From positions 55,449,463-55,513,462 of the forward strand of contig CM048554.1 in NCBI GenBank assembly GCA_026413225.1: a DNA stretch of 64,000 nucleotides, given 5' to 3'. How positions within the stretch are numbered: position 1 is the first letter of the stretch; every line of letters starts with the position of its first letter. The position numbers and the translations under genes were made by a program. Below the pieces are notes generated by a model that was given only the letters and a program-made list of their open reading frames with translations, was not told where the DNA came from and did not search any database. This DNA comes from Otis tarda. Lineage: Eukaryota > Chordata > Aves > Otidiformes > Otididae. Shown here piece by piece: positions 12,348 to 24,368 of the stretch.

Positions 12348-13541
12348 AGAGATGCATCAGCCCAAGAAGGGTAATGAAGAAATGAGAGCATCCTAGTGCA
12401 AGCAAAGGGGAAAAGTCAGCTCTCCAGAGTCCAATGGTAGGAGGAAAGCACTTGCCAGGCTTATCAGAATACACCTAAAGAAATGGAAGATTCTGCTAGT
12501 CACCTGTTAAAAACTTTACATCCGCTGTTTATTAAGTGTTGCATCTCAGAAGCCCTAGTTTCAAGTTCTTTACCTTCACTTAAAATGAAATTATGTTTGA
12601 TTTACTCCAAGGTACTGTACAGCACAAATAGACCAGGTGGGCCTCCTAACTGAGGTGAAGCACCCTTCCCCTTTTCTACCCTGCCTATGCTACTGTGGTC
12701 ATGCCTTCATGGTAAGGCACTTTTACATGGTATTCCAGATTTTAAATTAAAAAGGTTAACAAATTTGTCCTTTCTGCCCCATGAAAAATTTCTCAGTATA
12801 TGATACTAACATTATTTCAAATAGACTTTCTGTGTATTTGAAATCTGTTCCAATGTATCTGTGATAGTCAAACCCATCTACAAAGATAAATAACTGAAGT
12901 AAGATCTTGTCTCTTGTCACTTTAATCCCTTTTCCCAGAAGCACTTAGGAATGATGGACTGAAGTCCAGATTAAAATGCTCAAGGAAAGGAAAAATAATA
13001 TGAGGGTCAGACTAGATTATATTAAAGCCACGTCAATAGAATTAACAGAAGGAAGAGGAGGCAAAGTACCTAAAACATAATGAAAACTCCTATCAAACTA
13101 GTTTACAACTAACATGGAAGTGACTTTTAATCTCCGGTGTAAGTTCAAGCTAAAATAATTCAGATTTTTTTTTCCCCTAGTCTCTAAACTGGTCCAACAA
13201 TTTTTCCTTTGGGGTAACATCCTGGGAAACATCTGTTTTAATCATAGTTTTAATTTCATGGCAAGACTGAGACTTGTGTCTCATGGGTGCACGGTGAGCC
13301 ATCTTGGACAGTAGAAACTTCTATTCTGCCTCAGAATTTTCATGCTAATGCTTTAAGAAGAAAAGCTTTATATGGTTATTTTTGAGCTGCTCCGAGCATG
13401 TCCTTAGCCTAGTAATGAAAGCCTGGCTTTCAGTGTAGCTTTGAGAACATGATTCTCTGTTTGGAGCCTCATCACTGATCTCCCAACCCTGGTTACTGCT
13501 TCACTAAAGCCTATGTCCAGATCCTCATGGACACTTCTATT
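12348..13541. other. Unique spacer between two CR1 copies
   Basis: No gene or repeat was recognised. The longest frame is 62 codons (12756-12944, minus). It would form the loop if the flanking inverted CR1 copies paired in a transcript. Confidence 0.6.
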
Positions 13542-13748
13542 ATCATAGAATCATAGAATGGTTTGGGTTGGAAGGGACCTTTAAAGGCCATCTAGTCCAA
13601 CCCCCCTGCAAGGAGCAGGGACATCTCCAAACCAGATCAGGTTGCTCAGAGTCCCATCCAACCTGGCCTTGAATGTCTTCAGGGATGGGGCATCCACCAC
13701 CTCTCTGGGCAACCTGTGCCAGTGTTCCACCACCCTCGTAAAAAATCC
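13542..13748 (-). mobile_element. CR1 LINE 3' end, short copy
   Basis: Read on the plus strand it starts with the reverse of the CR1 tail (atcatagaatcatagaatgg). It continues through the 3' UTR hallmark 'ttgggttggaagggaccttt' and the segment encoding the last residues of the polymerase (the reverse complement of the VDAPSLE...FKA region). Similarity to CR1 stops near 13748, after 'ttccaccaccctcgtaaaaa', so only about 205 bp remain (5'-truncated). It is an inverted partner of the CR1 at 11879-12347 over this 3' segment. Confidence 0.95.
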
Positions 13749-15584
13749 TGGAATGATCATTGTGTCTCTTGAGGACAGAATCCTGCAAGGTCTGGAAGCA
13801 GTTCTTTTTTCTCAGAGTAAAGCCCAGGTACCTCTTTGCCTCTCTGTGGCATCTGTTGTTGGCACAGATTGCTGGGGTCACACACGGGGAGTTTCAGCTG
13901 TTCCTGTCAGTGTGTGCCCAAGGACAGGGAGGGTGCTTGACTTTTGGAATTACAGTTCCATGAAGGCTCAGCTTTGAAAATCACCTGTCTCAAAAATCCC
14001 AGGTAACAGGCCTTCTGGATCAGAGCCAAAGCTGGAGCTAGAGCTGCAGAGGGGCAAGTTCAGCTCTAGTGACTTGAACCTCACCTGCCTTATATGCAGA
14101 GACCAATTGGGTTTTATTTTCTAGGCAAACACATTCGTTTGTTTGTTATTAACAGAAGCTTCTCTGTTAAAGCCTTTGTTCCTGTCTGAGCAAGCTAAAT
14201 GCTGTGTTATGATTCTGTACTACAGCAAATGGGAATCCCTTCCTAAAACAGCCTCTTCCTCTAATGAGGCTGGCTGTGGTGGAAGCGGTACCTCACTGTG
14301 ACTGACAATGTCACAACTTGGTCCTACGCAGATCTGCCTTGATGCCACTTCCTCCGCAGGTTCCTTCCCAAATCCTATTTTTCGTGTTGCTTTACTGAAC
14401 AAGTAACTCTTCTCTCAAAGGCACTCCATAAAAGCAGCATGCTGCAGTTCCTCTGAGTAGCACTAAATCTGTGACAAACCTAAGGGGTGTTTCACAGCAA
14501 GGTGATAAACTACTGGCTTGTCGTCTTTTTTGCTGCCTAAATGGAAAAGGAGGCAGGCAGCTTTACACTTTGAAGTGGAGAGAGATATGGGCTGTTCCAG
14601 TTCACAATGAGCCATGATCGTCTGTAAAAGGGGTTACTTGTTTTTTAAGCTGATGATTTGAAAGAGTTACTTGTTTTTTAAACTGATGCCTTGATTGTGA
14701 GGGACTCTGGTTTTGCCAGTATTCCTGCTTATTCCTGTGCTATTCAATAACAGAAGATGTTTACTAATATATTAAATTAGTAAGATTTCACCTGCTAACC
14801 ATTTCCTTGAAATGCACTTTTTAAAAGCATTTATAATCAGAGGTTGATGAGGTCAAAACAAGTAAGACTGACACCCAGGAAAATGACAAATTGCTAGAGT
14901 TGAGAGTGGTGGAAAGTGAAGATTTGTAGCAATTCCATAGTCTTTCATGATCCTGATTTTTCAGTAAAATAATGACATCAATGAACCTTACAATCTTGCT
15001 GAAGTGGCAGGGAATAGAGGCGAATTTGGCTTTCTCCTAAGGCGTTACGCTGAATAGGCTGTGCTGTAATCTGTGTCATTGGGGAACATCTCTGGTACTG
15101 CAGGGAAGATAAGAAACTCTGACCTCATGTTTTCTTTGATCTTAGAACACTTCACATAGTTAATTTGTTCTTTTCCTCCCTCTTTTTGGGATCTCATGTA
15201 ATTTACCTATTAGTGCTGATAAATGCATGCCACTACCCCAGTTAAAACCAGCAGTGAGTCACAGCCTGGTGCATCTGCCAGGTCACCTGCTTGGTGATGG
15301 GTGACGATGGGTGGCATTGGCAGCAGCGCCGCTGTAGGCTTATGCTCTGGCAAGGGAGCTTCCCCAGGTCACTAAAGCTCTTGTGCCCCTGTTGGAACTG
15401 TATGTTTGTAATAAAGCGTCAACTGAGTGGTACCTGAAGAGCATGGCTTTCCTCTCTGCCTGGATGAGACATGTGAAGTGCAAACATCTCTACCATTACA
15501 GTTTGTCTTAGGAGCTGCACAGGTCAGTTTCTTGGCACGCTAAAAACTTTAACGAGTTTTGTCCTCGCAATTCCTAAACAGGTT
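13749..15584. other. Gene-free unique sequence
   Basis: No gene was recognised. A 111-codon plus-strand frame (13642-13977) begins inside the CR1 copy and is spurious. The stretch contains the 33-bp tandem duplication at 14633-14698. An AATAAA at about 15409 is not linked to any recognisable transcript. Confidence 0.55.
14633..14698. repeat. 33-bp tandem duplication
   Basis: Two adjacent units with period 33. Both begin 'gttacttgttttttaa' (14633 and 14666), continue with 'ctgatg' and diverge toward their ends. This looks like a local slippage or duplication event, with no coding or mobile-element context. Confidence 0.8.
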
Positions 15585-15624
15585 CAGAAGTCCCGTCCAA
15601 CCTCAGCCATTCTGTGATCTGCAA
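15585..15624 (+). mobile_element. Tiny CR1 3' tail remnant
   Basis: The segment 'gtcccgtccaacctcagcca' followed by 'ttctgtgatctg' matches the last ~35 bp of older CR1 subfamilies, which end 'ggtcccttccaacctcagcc' plus 'attctgtgattctg'. Only the extreme 3' end is recognisable. The tail is diverged (one tail unit, gatctg), suggesting an old, very short insertion. Confidence 0.5.
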
Positions 15625-16740
15625 CTGCAGACATCATAAAATAGGATTTGGCGAGGCTTTTTTAGGGCAGCTTGAGCTGTGCTGTGTTACCTCGTGTTAC
15701 CCTGTGATAACGTGTTCTTAATTGTATTATTCTGTCTTTTTGTGAATGGCAGAGATCTGAGCATCTCTGCTTAGAATATTGTGCTCAGATTTATGGCAGA
15801 TTGCTCACCATGCACATCAGCAGAATAAAGCAGTGTCTTTTATTAGGAGAGAGACAGATTTTTTTATGAGATTATTGAATCCTGAGTCATACCCGAGTTC
15901 TCTCTCTGCTTTAGGGCACGGCTTGGGTATCTGTTACATGGGACTAGTATTTGGTTTGCTCACAGAGGCAGCAGGTCAGCCCATTGACACTGCCTGCTCT
16001 GTTAACAGATCAGCGGACCTCCTGCTGTTTAATATTTGTGTGCTAATACACACAGTTGAGAAGTGAGTTATAAAATGCAGGTCACTTGGTAGATGCGGCA
16101 GTCAGTGAGGGAGCACAAGGTGACAGTGAAACAATTCAAATTAGTAGGTGGGGGCATTGCAGCTGTTTGTGCTCTAATCGCATCTCTCCAGATGTTCCTG
16201 TGATGTGCAGTAGAAGCTAAGCAGTCTCTAGACATAACCATATTTCAGTATTCAGCTCTCCAAACGCTCTTCTGTGGTCTGTAGAGAAGAGAAATTTAAG
16301 GACCTAAGCCATTTCATCTTCTGTGCTGTCAAATAAACTCTGTCATTCTGAAGTAACATTTCCTGGGTGTATTTTTTTTTTCTGAGATTTCTTTTCACAT
16401 TAAGATCAGCAAAAGCTCTTTCTGGGAAGCCTGATTAAAAATGCAGTTCCTCCCAGGAAAGAAAAGAAAATAACATTTTCAGCATCAAAAGAGATCACAA
16501 AATTATCATGAAAACATGAAATGAATTTTGAAGATTATGCATTGCAGGAGAGTAGGTAAAAGTGACCTCAGGGCTTTCTGCTGTTTGTAAAGTAGCTTGT
16601 GTTTTTTTTGAATAGACATCTGCTAAGAACATAGGTGACAAAGCCTCTCAGAGACAAGAAGTGTCCTGCATTGGGATTAGCTTCAAGAAATTGATGAAGA
16701 TGACTAATTTCTTTGTGAAATTTATCCTTGTCTGTATATT
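15625..16740. other. Gene-free unique sequence
   Basis: No gene was recognised. The longest frame is 95 codons (15779-16066, plus), with no family resemblance. T9 lies near 16372. Confidence 0.55.
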
Positions 16741-16821
16741 CAAAAAAACCCAAACAAACAAAACCCTCCAAAACCCACCCCCCTTAAAAAAACCCAAACA
16801 AACCCAAAACCAAACAACAAA
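16741..16821. repeat. A/C-rich low-complexity tract (AAAC/CAAA)
   Basis: About 80 bp made almost only of A and C, with repeated 'aaaacccaaac' and 'caaacaaa' units and an internal CCCACCCCCC run. It looks like expanded poly-A-derived simple sequence. No retroelement body was recognised immediately beside it. Confidence 0.85.
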
Positions 16822-18022
16822 GGCCATAAGAAACTGCTGTTTCTTTTCAGCTATGTGCTGTTAGCCTTGCAAACAGAGATGGCTTCCAGCTCTGCAGACC
16901 TTTGCCTCCTAAGATCAGACTGGGGCATCGGCAAGTGGAAGTACAAACACTGCTTTCTTAGTTTGCTCTTGTGAGCTGGGTTGTGTTCTTCTGCAGTGGT
17001 ACAATTAATCTTGTAACTGCCCACATTATACTTAGGCCTTAACTCTGTTAAGATGATAGAGAAAATATCAGGAAAAGGCATAATTCCCGAGCTCTGGAGT
17101 TGACGTAGTACAAAACGTGTAGAAAAGACAATTTCAGTGGTTTCAAATGTTACATTCTATACAGCATACAGCCAAAATATTGTTAAATAGTGTCCTTTTT
17201 ATAAATAAGCTTCCAGACCAGACCTTTAGAGAAAAATGAATCTGGGAAGATATTCACAGTCTGAATTGTTTGCAAGCCCTTAGTATTGCACACTTCTCCA
17301 ACTCTAACCTTCTAACCTTCATCTGTAACTGACCCCTCTCCTGTTCCCTCCTCAAACATCCTTTCAGATACACAAGCATTTCACAGGAATAGAAGATGTT
17401 TATTGCTGTTAGCAAAAATAATGATATTTCCCCAAGGCCCATGTTTTATCAACAACTTTTATAAAGTGAGATTTTCATCCTGAGATTTCTCTCTAGCACT
17501 TCATCTTGGAGCAATGCAATACATACCTAGAAGGCAATGGTGACTGTCTTTCCAGTGTCTTTCATCAGTCATTTAAGATGCGTTGTGTAAAATCCAACTG
17601 ACCCTTCTATAATAACTGGGGGCAAATAGCTTTGAGTTGTCATTTTGATAAATTTTGGAGTATTGGCAGTGCTGTGGGCTAAGGAGCCAGGCATCTAAGC
17701 CTTTCATATGTCAGTGTCATTATGAAATACCTTGAAAGAACATGGGGAATGTGTCCTAGCTATTCAATAAATCTTATCTCCATGAATGAGTGGATTTTGT
17801 GTGATTTTGTAATCTACTGAACTCTAATAGCCTATATCCTTTGCTTCAAAAATAGCTGTTAGAACAAGGTGTTTGATGAGTCTGTGTATCATTTTTCTGG
17901 AACCCCTTAGATTTTCTTTTTTTTAATGTCAATGAATGACTTTCAGTGGTGAATGCCATAGCAATTATTAACCTATGTGGTACACACATGATTTTAACAA
18001 TTTATCATATGATCAAAACTAA

Positions 18023-18037
18023 TTTTTTTTTTTTTTT
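18023..18037. repeat. Poly-T tract
   Basis: A run of 15 T. A complementary-type A14 run lies 140 bp downstream (18177-18190), so the two could pair in a transcript, but no shared flanking sequence suggests a common origin. Confidence 0.85.
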
Positions 18038-18176
18038 CTGGATGGATGCATTGTCAGTCTCTTCCCCATGTGTCTCTGTAGGATATAACCCCAAAGGCAG
18101 GCAGAACACTTTCCACAGCAGCATTGCAAGGAAAAATTCAAAACTAGGTGAAATAATTTTTGTTATATGTGCTACC

Positions 18177-18190
18177 AAAAAAAAAAAAAA
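18177..18190. repeat. Poly-A tract
   Basis: A run of 14 A with no retroelement body recognised upstream. Confidence 0.85.
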
Positions 18191-19993
18191 GATGGGTTTA
18201 GTGTCCTATATAATGCCTACCACATGGCTGGAGTCTATACTGATAATTTAGTGCAATCTAAGGACCTATTGTGTTTTACTGTTTTCAACATTGACTATAT
18301 GTCAGCTTTAGCACAAATTAAAAGTTGAGTTCATAGCTTCACATGCCATAGTTTAAATGAAACAAAAATAACAATGATATTTGAAATTAAAATAAGCTTC
18401 AGTGATAAGACAAGACAGTTAGTGGAAGCCCTTTTTCTACCCATTATAATAGCATTTCACAGTGCTTTGAAAATTAGTCCCACCAAGTAAACGACCTCTG
18501 GTAGGGGCCATTTTCCAATCACTACAAAATGGATACTTAGCTCTGGTAAGGTCTGGCTCATCTTGCCAGCTGTGTTACCATTACTTTTCTTTTTTGGGAG
18601 AAGGCAAGTGGTGTGAAGAGAAGAGGAGAGAAGGTAGTGATGCTGCCTTGCTGTTAGTACGTATTGTCTTGCTGTTAATATGTGTTAGACTGTCATGCAA
18701 GCTTATTTGCCAGACACAGGATATTTCTAGCAAAATGGGAATGCATAGTACTGCAAATGCCAAAAAACCAAGTCCATACATAGGAATTCCATGTGAAAAG
18801 ACCTTGGCTTCTAGCTAAATGGTTTATAGGGTATCAGATCAGGAAATAGCCCATTATTTGAATTATATTAGGTGTATTTAACTCTAACCAAACTATCAGC
18901 CATTCTCCACAGTTTCATGTTGGGTCATCGTGACCACTCTTTGGTACTGAGGCCAGGAGAGCAACGCCCTTATGAGATATTTTGCCCCAGAGAAGTTGCA
19001 GGAATTGGGCAGAGAGCAGTGAATGGTGCGGGCATCTGTGTGAAGAGATTTGTGAGCAGATGTGATAGTGCAGGAGTGAGCTGCTGGACTGGCAGGTAGG
19101 TATGAGAGTTTCTATCTCAGTTTTTGTTTATTTTCTGTTCTGGGGAGATAGGTAGAAACAGGGCTTCTTAGTAAGCTTCAGACTTACTGTACTTGTATTT
19201 TATGGCCACGGTACATCTCCTTGTGCTGTGGATGGCAGAGGTTTCCAGGTGCTGCCTTGTATTTGAGGAAAGACTCTGGTTTTCCTGAGCATCTCCATAT
19301 AGCACTGGTGGAACAGGATGAGTTCTCTTCTGCCAAAGATGAGGTTCCTCCATGCTCTGAAAGCCTGGACAAACATAACACTTCCTCAATACGTACCTGG
19401 AGAAAACATCTGAGACAAAAAAATAGAATCTTCCCTAGGAAAGAAAAGAAAATATAGCAGTGTCATTTGAGAGGAGATGAAAGCTGATTTTAGCCTGGCT
19501 TCATCTTAAGCTAGTATAAATTAATATAAACACAACGGTGTATATTTTTTGCTCTAATTCAACTTGTTCTTAACTGACAGCTTAGATTTCTGTGACTTCT
19601 GTGTTTTCAAAAACGAAGCTGCCTAGTTTGATAGTGAATGAGAAGTTCATGGAGTAACTTAGTAGTAAAGAGCAAACTGGCCTGTTATTTTGACCATGGT
19701 GCAAAAAAGGCTCAAGATGAGAGAAATATGAAGATGCACCAGCGGTATTCTGACAATGCTGATGGATGGCAGGTGGCCACAAACCTGATGGCTTCTTTTT
19801 TGTTGCTGCTAGTGATTCGCAGGCAGGTGGGTGAGAATGTTAAAGGCCTAACGCATGGAGTGACAGATACCCTTAGTGCCTGTGTGTGCAATGCAATGGC
19901 ATGTCTTAAAATAGAGCCAGCTGCATGCATAATTAGGGAGGCATAATTGCAATGCACTTATGTAAATTATCTTATGCTTCTCCGCCCCCTCTG

Positions 19994-20007
19994 CCCCCCC
20001 CCCCCCC
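19994..20007. repeat. C14 homopolymer
   Basis: Fourteen consecutive C, flanked by further short C-runs (ccgccccct before, ccccaccc after). The minus strand is therefore a G14 run able to form G-quadruplex-type structures. Prone to slippage and to sequencing error. Confidence 0.9.
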
Positions 20008-23000
20008 ATCCCCACCCAAATGTCTCCATCAGGAAGGTCCCCTAGGCAAAGATTCACCTGATCGGTGAGAAACACTAAAATATTATGTCTGGAGCAAGAA
20101 AAAAATAGTTGTTGTCTTTAAGAGAATAATATGAGAGACATGTATGGCTCCAAAGTGTATAGAGTCAATGCTGGCAATCTGTCAGTTTGTTACATGAACA
20201 AAAATTAATTTTAGAAACCTGCATGCGAATTTAGTGGCTCTGTCATTCTCGCTGTCTTGAAACTCAGATAAATATCTCATATTTCTGCTAGCTGAAATTC
20301 TGCCTACATAAGCTTTTTTCATTCAGCCTGTTGGAATCATTCTGGCAATATATGACTGTGAATTTAACCTCATTTCTGTTTGTACTAATTATAAGCTATA
20401 TTGTATTTTTACTTTCTTGGGGAGGAATATAAAAACTCTACTCCATATGTCATGGTTTTACATGTCTCCCAGATGACTGTTGTGGATGCATGCGAAGTAT
20501 TGTTTTCAGTAAAATATTATTTCACTCCCCTTTGCTCATATCCCCCCTTTCTTTATCAGTTGAATAAAAGACTGTATATAGCTGTAACAAATTACTCTAT
20601 TTCCAGATCACCGGTGACTGCATGCATCACATTCAGAAACAGTAGTCAAGAAGCTGGTGGATATATTTCGCTGCTTGGGATGTTTGTAAAATGTTCATAT
20701 TGGCCGTTCACTCTTCTCAGTGTATGACTGATCACATAGCACAGAGTATAATTTTCAAAAGCTCTGATGCTCCTTAAGTTCCTAAATCCTGGACTCTTTG
20801 TGGAGCTGTAACACAAATGGTGGTATGACCAACTCCTGTCTGAGACCTAATTCTTGCTTTTATAGGACTATTTTTAGGAGAAACAAGGAGCTGAATCACC
20901 CTTAGCTCATGTAGTCTTTGGACTCCGCTGAGACTGCTACGGAGAGTGCAAGCTGTGGTGGTGATGGTCATGGGGAGTGTACAATTGCCTATTACGCTTT
21001 TCGCTCAACCTAGTGTTAAATATTGAATACACCACTTGGCAACTATCAAAAGTTGATTGTTTGTAAGCATCCCTGACCTAGTCTGTATTTAAGCTCATAC
21101 CGTGCAGTTTGTTTTCTGTCTGTAAGTACCTCTCCGGAACGTGAGAAGCGTGCACGCAGTGCTGCTGTCCAACACATGAGAAACATGGCGACTGCAGAAA
21201 TTTGTCTGCTTTCTCCTAGGATGCATTGCAACAGGGCAAGGAACGGGAAAGGCAGCAAAGCAGAAAAAACTAGCATAAAGCAGGAGATGCACAGCTGCTC
21301 ATTCTGAGCTACGTTTTATAATCAAAGTCCTGGAAAAAGTAAAACATCAAGTAATATATGAAGCATGACCACTGATTTCTATTTAATAGTCTCTACTCTT
21401 TTCTTACTTAGGGACAGCTGAATTCAAAATATTTATGGTTGGCTGTACAGCAAATGCTGGAATAAGCCTTTCCCTGCTTCTTGTGCATTGCAGTGCCCTA
21501 AAACGCAGAGCTTGTGAAGCTTCAGAATGTATTTGAGAAAGACATAAGATGTGGTGCAATCATGTGAAACGCCGAAGTGGGAAGAGTTTCTTGCATGCAG
21601 TAATTATCAAGTAAATCTATTCAGTGGCTCATCGACCTCACTTTAAAGTTGATTATCTCTACTTGGAGCCATTATTGTTTGTCTGTACATGCAACTGTTT
21701 TTGAGTAGTGGGTCCAGGGAAAATGTTTTCCCTTGAATGCTGGCAATATATTGAAATAATGGAGCCACTGTATAACTACAGTATATTGTGCACATGGAGT
21801 AGTAACTCCTGAATGAATACAGAGCATGGAACCGCTACTGATATGGTGTAAAATATATAATGTACTAAAAGACATGGTGTAAAAGCTACCGAAAGGATTC
21901 ATTTAAATGCAGTATTTCAAACAGGTGTCTTGTAGCGCTAATACTATAGGAGCCTGTATCACAGCGCCTATAGAAAACGTTCCCCTAAACTTTCCATTTA
22001 TAATGTTCTTTGATTGCTTATAATTTTCAACCTTTAAAGCTTAAGAAAAGAGAATTCTCCATGCTGCCAAAGGCTCTTTTTGAGTGATGTTTCAGCTAGG
22101 ACATCTTATCCTCTCTCAAAAATAAGCATATTAAGGTATTTTATTATGGGAAAACTTGAGTTCTAAAGAAGTTGATAACCGACTCCTTGCACTCTCTTTG
22201 AATTGAGGAAGGCCTCACTACTTATAAGAAAATAAATAAAACATTAGGAAAAGTTTTGCCAAGCCATCCTTCGGACTTCCGAAAGGTTGGCAGCAGTTTT
22301 AAATCAAAGTATTTGTTAAAACAATTGCTTGTTCAATAAATAAATTCTGCAAAACTCATGTAAAATATATGCCAATTTCTCCATCACATGTTGATTGTTA
22401 AATCTTTGAACATAGTTGATCTTTATCTATTTTTAAAAAATATAATTGAGATGGAGCCAATGAATTTTGACAGCATCAATTTGATCAATCCTTAATGTTT
22501 GCTTGGGTTTGGGATGAGGGGCAGGTAAGGTTGGAATGAAGTGAAAGTGCAAAAACATCTCTGTTGAGATGTTTTATTACATCTGATACTAGTGAGATTA
22601 AAATCAATCATGGTTTAGAAAAAGAAGTCGGGCTTCCATCTGATACAATTTTCTGAGAATTGCACCCTTGAACTGCAGAGACAGAAAAAGTTTCTTCAAA
22701 AGAGAAGAGATTTTTGTGGTGTGTTTGCCTACCTGGTAGCGTGCCCTGCATGTAGCTGTGACACAAAGTACTTTTTAAATTTTCCCTTGGTTTTGCTGAG
22801 CTGGATCTGACGCACTGCATGTGCCACAGAGGATGAGAGTATGGGCAGCTTGTGCACTAAGGGCAAAGGACCTAAAAGGTCACTGCAGCCGTGGATGTTG
22901 CTTCTTCCTATTTCAGATAACATTAATACATTTTGAATATTCAAAACTTCATTAAATGCTTCTCGAGGAGCTGTAGTTTTTAGTTCTTAGTTTACCATTT

Positions 23001-23337
23001 TGAAGTATGACTTACACTGTATTGTCCATTTTATACAGATAATCTATTTGAACAGCTCTAATAACTGAAACATCTGAAAGTTTAGGTCCTTACATGTCCA
23101 ATTGCCTGTTCATGTACTTGAATTTGTATTTAAGAAAAGTGGAGCCCTAAGCTAGATACTAGTAAATTAACCCAGTTTCTAATCTTCCTACGTGCTTTTA
23201 AATAATATATTAGTCCAAGAATTATTTGGGCCTAAGTATTAGCCATTAATGTATAAATTCAGTGTATAATTCATTAATCAGAAAAATAATTTCTAAAGCA
23301 TCAACAGAAGTAAAGAAAGTCTTAAGGGACATGTGTT

Positions 23338-23349
23338 CATATGCATATG
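23338..23349. repeat. 12-bp perfect palindrome with octamer-like core
   Basis: 'catatgcatatg' is its own reverse complement and contains ATATGCATAT, close to POU-domain octamer sites. It sits in an AT-rich block (about 23160-23390) with several TAAT motifs. Function is unknown. Confidence 0.6.
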
Positions 23350-24315
23350 GACATTATAATGTATAAAATTATCATCCTAATATCCTGTTGTGAATTGTGT
23401 TTGATACAAATACTGCACATTTGCCTCTGCTCTCTGCTGCCCTCTTTTTTTCTTTTTTTTTTTTCTTCTATTGAAGCACATATACTTGACCTAAAATAGA
23501 CTGAAGTCTCTAGAGATTGGGATAATCAACTGTATAAGATAAACTTTTACAAAGCTTCTTGAAGCTAAGGCTAAGTCTGTCTCCCAGTAGGAGACACTTC
23601 CTTTAGGATGTCCTTGTTTTCTTTATTTGTTTAGCCTGGCTTGCATAACTATGACCGTGTTTTGACTTTTTTTTTTTAATTCTTGGACATGTTCTTTATT
23701 TGTGAACAAGGGGTGCATCTGCCTCATTTGATATGTATTTGGACACTCTGAAAGTTCTGTGACCTTCTATATGAAGATGGATCATTCTGTATGACCTCTT
23801 TATCTTTTTCTCCTTCTTTGGTGAATAACCTCTCCCAAATACTACCTTTGTCTCTGGACAAAGATGATCAAATGCAGCCCCTTGAACACGTAGACTGCCT
23901 TCTTTATTACTTAAGCAGCTTCTGCAGAGGCCCCTCATTCTGCATGTGAGACACACCTAATCCTACTGGTGGGTAGTTGCGTTCTTGAGTCATGTACTGA
24001 GGTCTTACTGATCTCATGGCAACTTGGTGATCGTTTTTGAAGGGCAGGCTAAGAAAAAAATATCCGATCAGGTCTTGTGTTATTGTCTTAAGGAGAGGCT
24101 TGTGAGTCTGCAGCTGCCCTGTGGTGTGCTCTTAAGTAAGCCATCAAAAGGCCCTGTGTTGCATTGTCCCTGGTGACTGTAACATGGTAATTCTTTTGAA
24201 GTGCTGTGAGATTCTTGTCAAGTTTAACAGAATTATTGAAAAATGTGACTCTTTACAGTACACAGCCTAAAGTATTGAGAATTATGTATAGCTAACCAGA
24301 AGACGGCTGAGAAAA

Positions 24316-24333
24316 TTCCCCCAGCTGGGGGAA
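24316..24333. repeat. 18-bp perfect palindrome
   Basis: 'ttcccccagctgggggaa' is exactly self-complementary, with a central CAGCTG E-box and GC-rich arms. It lies 17 bp before a second inverted repeat (24351-24368). It could extrude as a cruciform or bind a dimeric factor. No coding context. Confidence 0.85.
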
Positions 24334-24350
24334 AAGTCCATAGAGATATT

Positions 24351-24368
24351 GGATGTAACATTACATCC
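24351..24368. repeat. Inverted repeat, 8-bp arms
   Basis: 'ggatgtaa' and 'ttacatcc' are exact reverse complements separated by 2 bp. This is the second palindrome within 53 bp, which is unusual for unique sequence. Confidence 0.85.

Larger units (their letters stand above)
16822..24315. other. Gene-free unique sequence
   Basis: No gene was recognised. Frames up to 108 codons (20401-20727 plus; 19638-19946 plus against 19712-19957 minus) show no known domain. The stretch holds T15 at 18023-18037, A14 at 18177-18190, C14 at 19994-20007 and a pyrimidine tract at 23442-23470. A small CpG cluster (four CpGs in 21134-21156) follows a TATTTAA at 21086, without other promoter evidence. 18940-19095 ends in a good splice-donor match (gcag|gtaggt) but has no supported exon. 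Confidence 0.5.

Noticed and set aside
13642..13977. 111-codon plus frame
   Set aside because: Starts in antisense CR1 and runs into unique sequence; no independent support.
15400..15420. AATAAA as the 3' end of a gene
   Set aside because: No upstream coding or exon-like sequence; single signals are common in AT-rich DNA.
16741..16821. A/C-rich tract as a retroelement tail
   Set aside because: No element body or target-site duplication could be recognised around it.
20401..20727. 108-codon plus frame as a gene
   Set aside because: No domain, no splice or promoter context; length compatible with chance.
21086..21156. TATTTAA plus a cluster of four CpGs as a promoter or LTR
   Set aside because: No poly(A) signal, no terminal TG...CA with flanking duplication, and too short for a CpG island.
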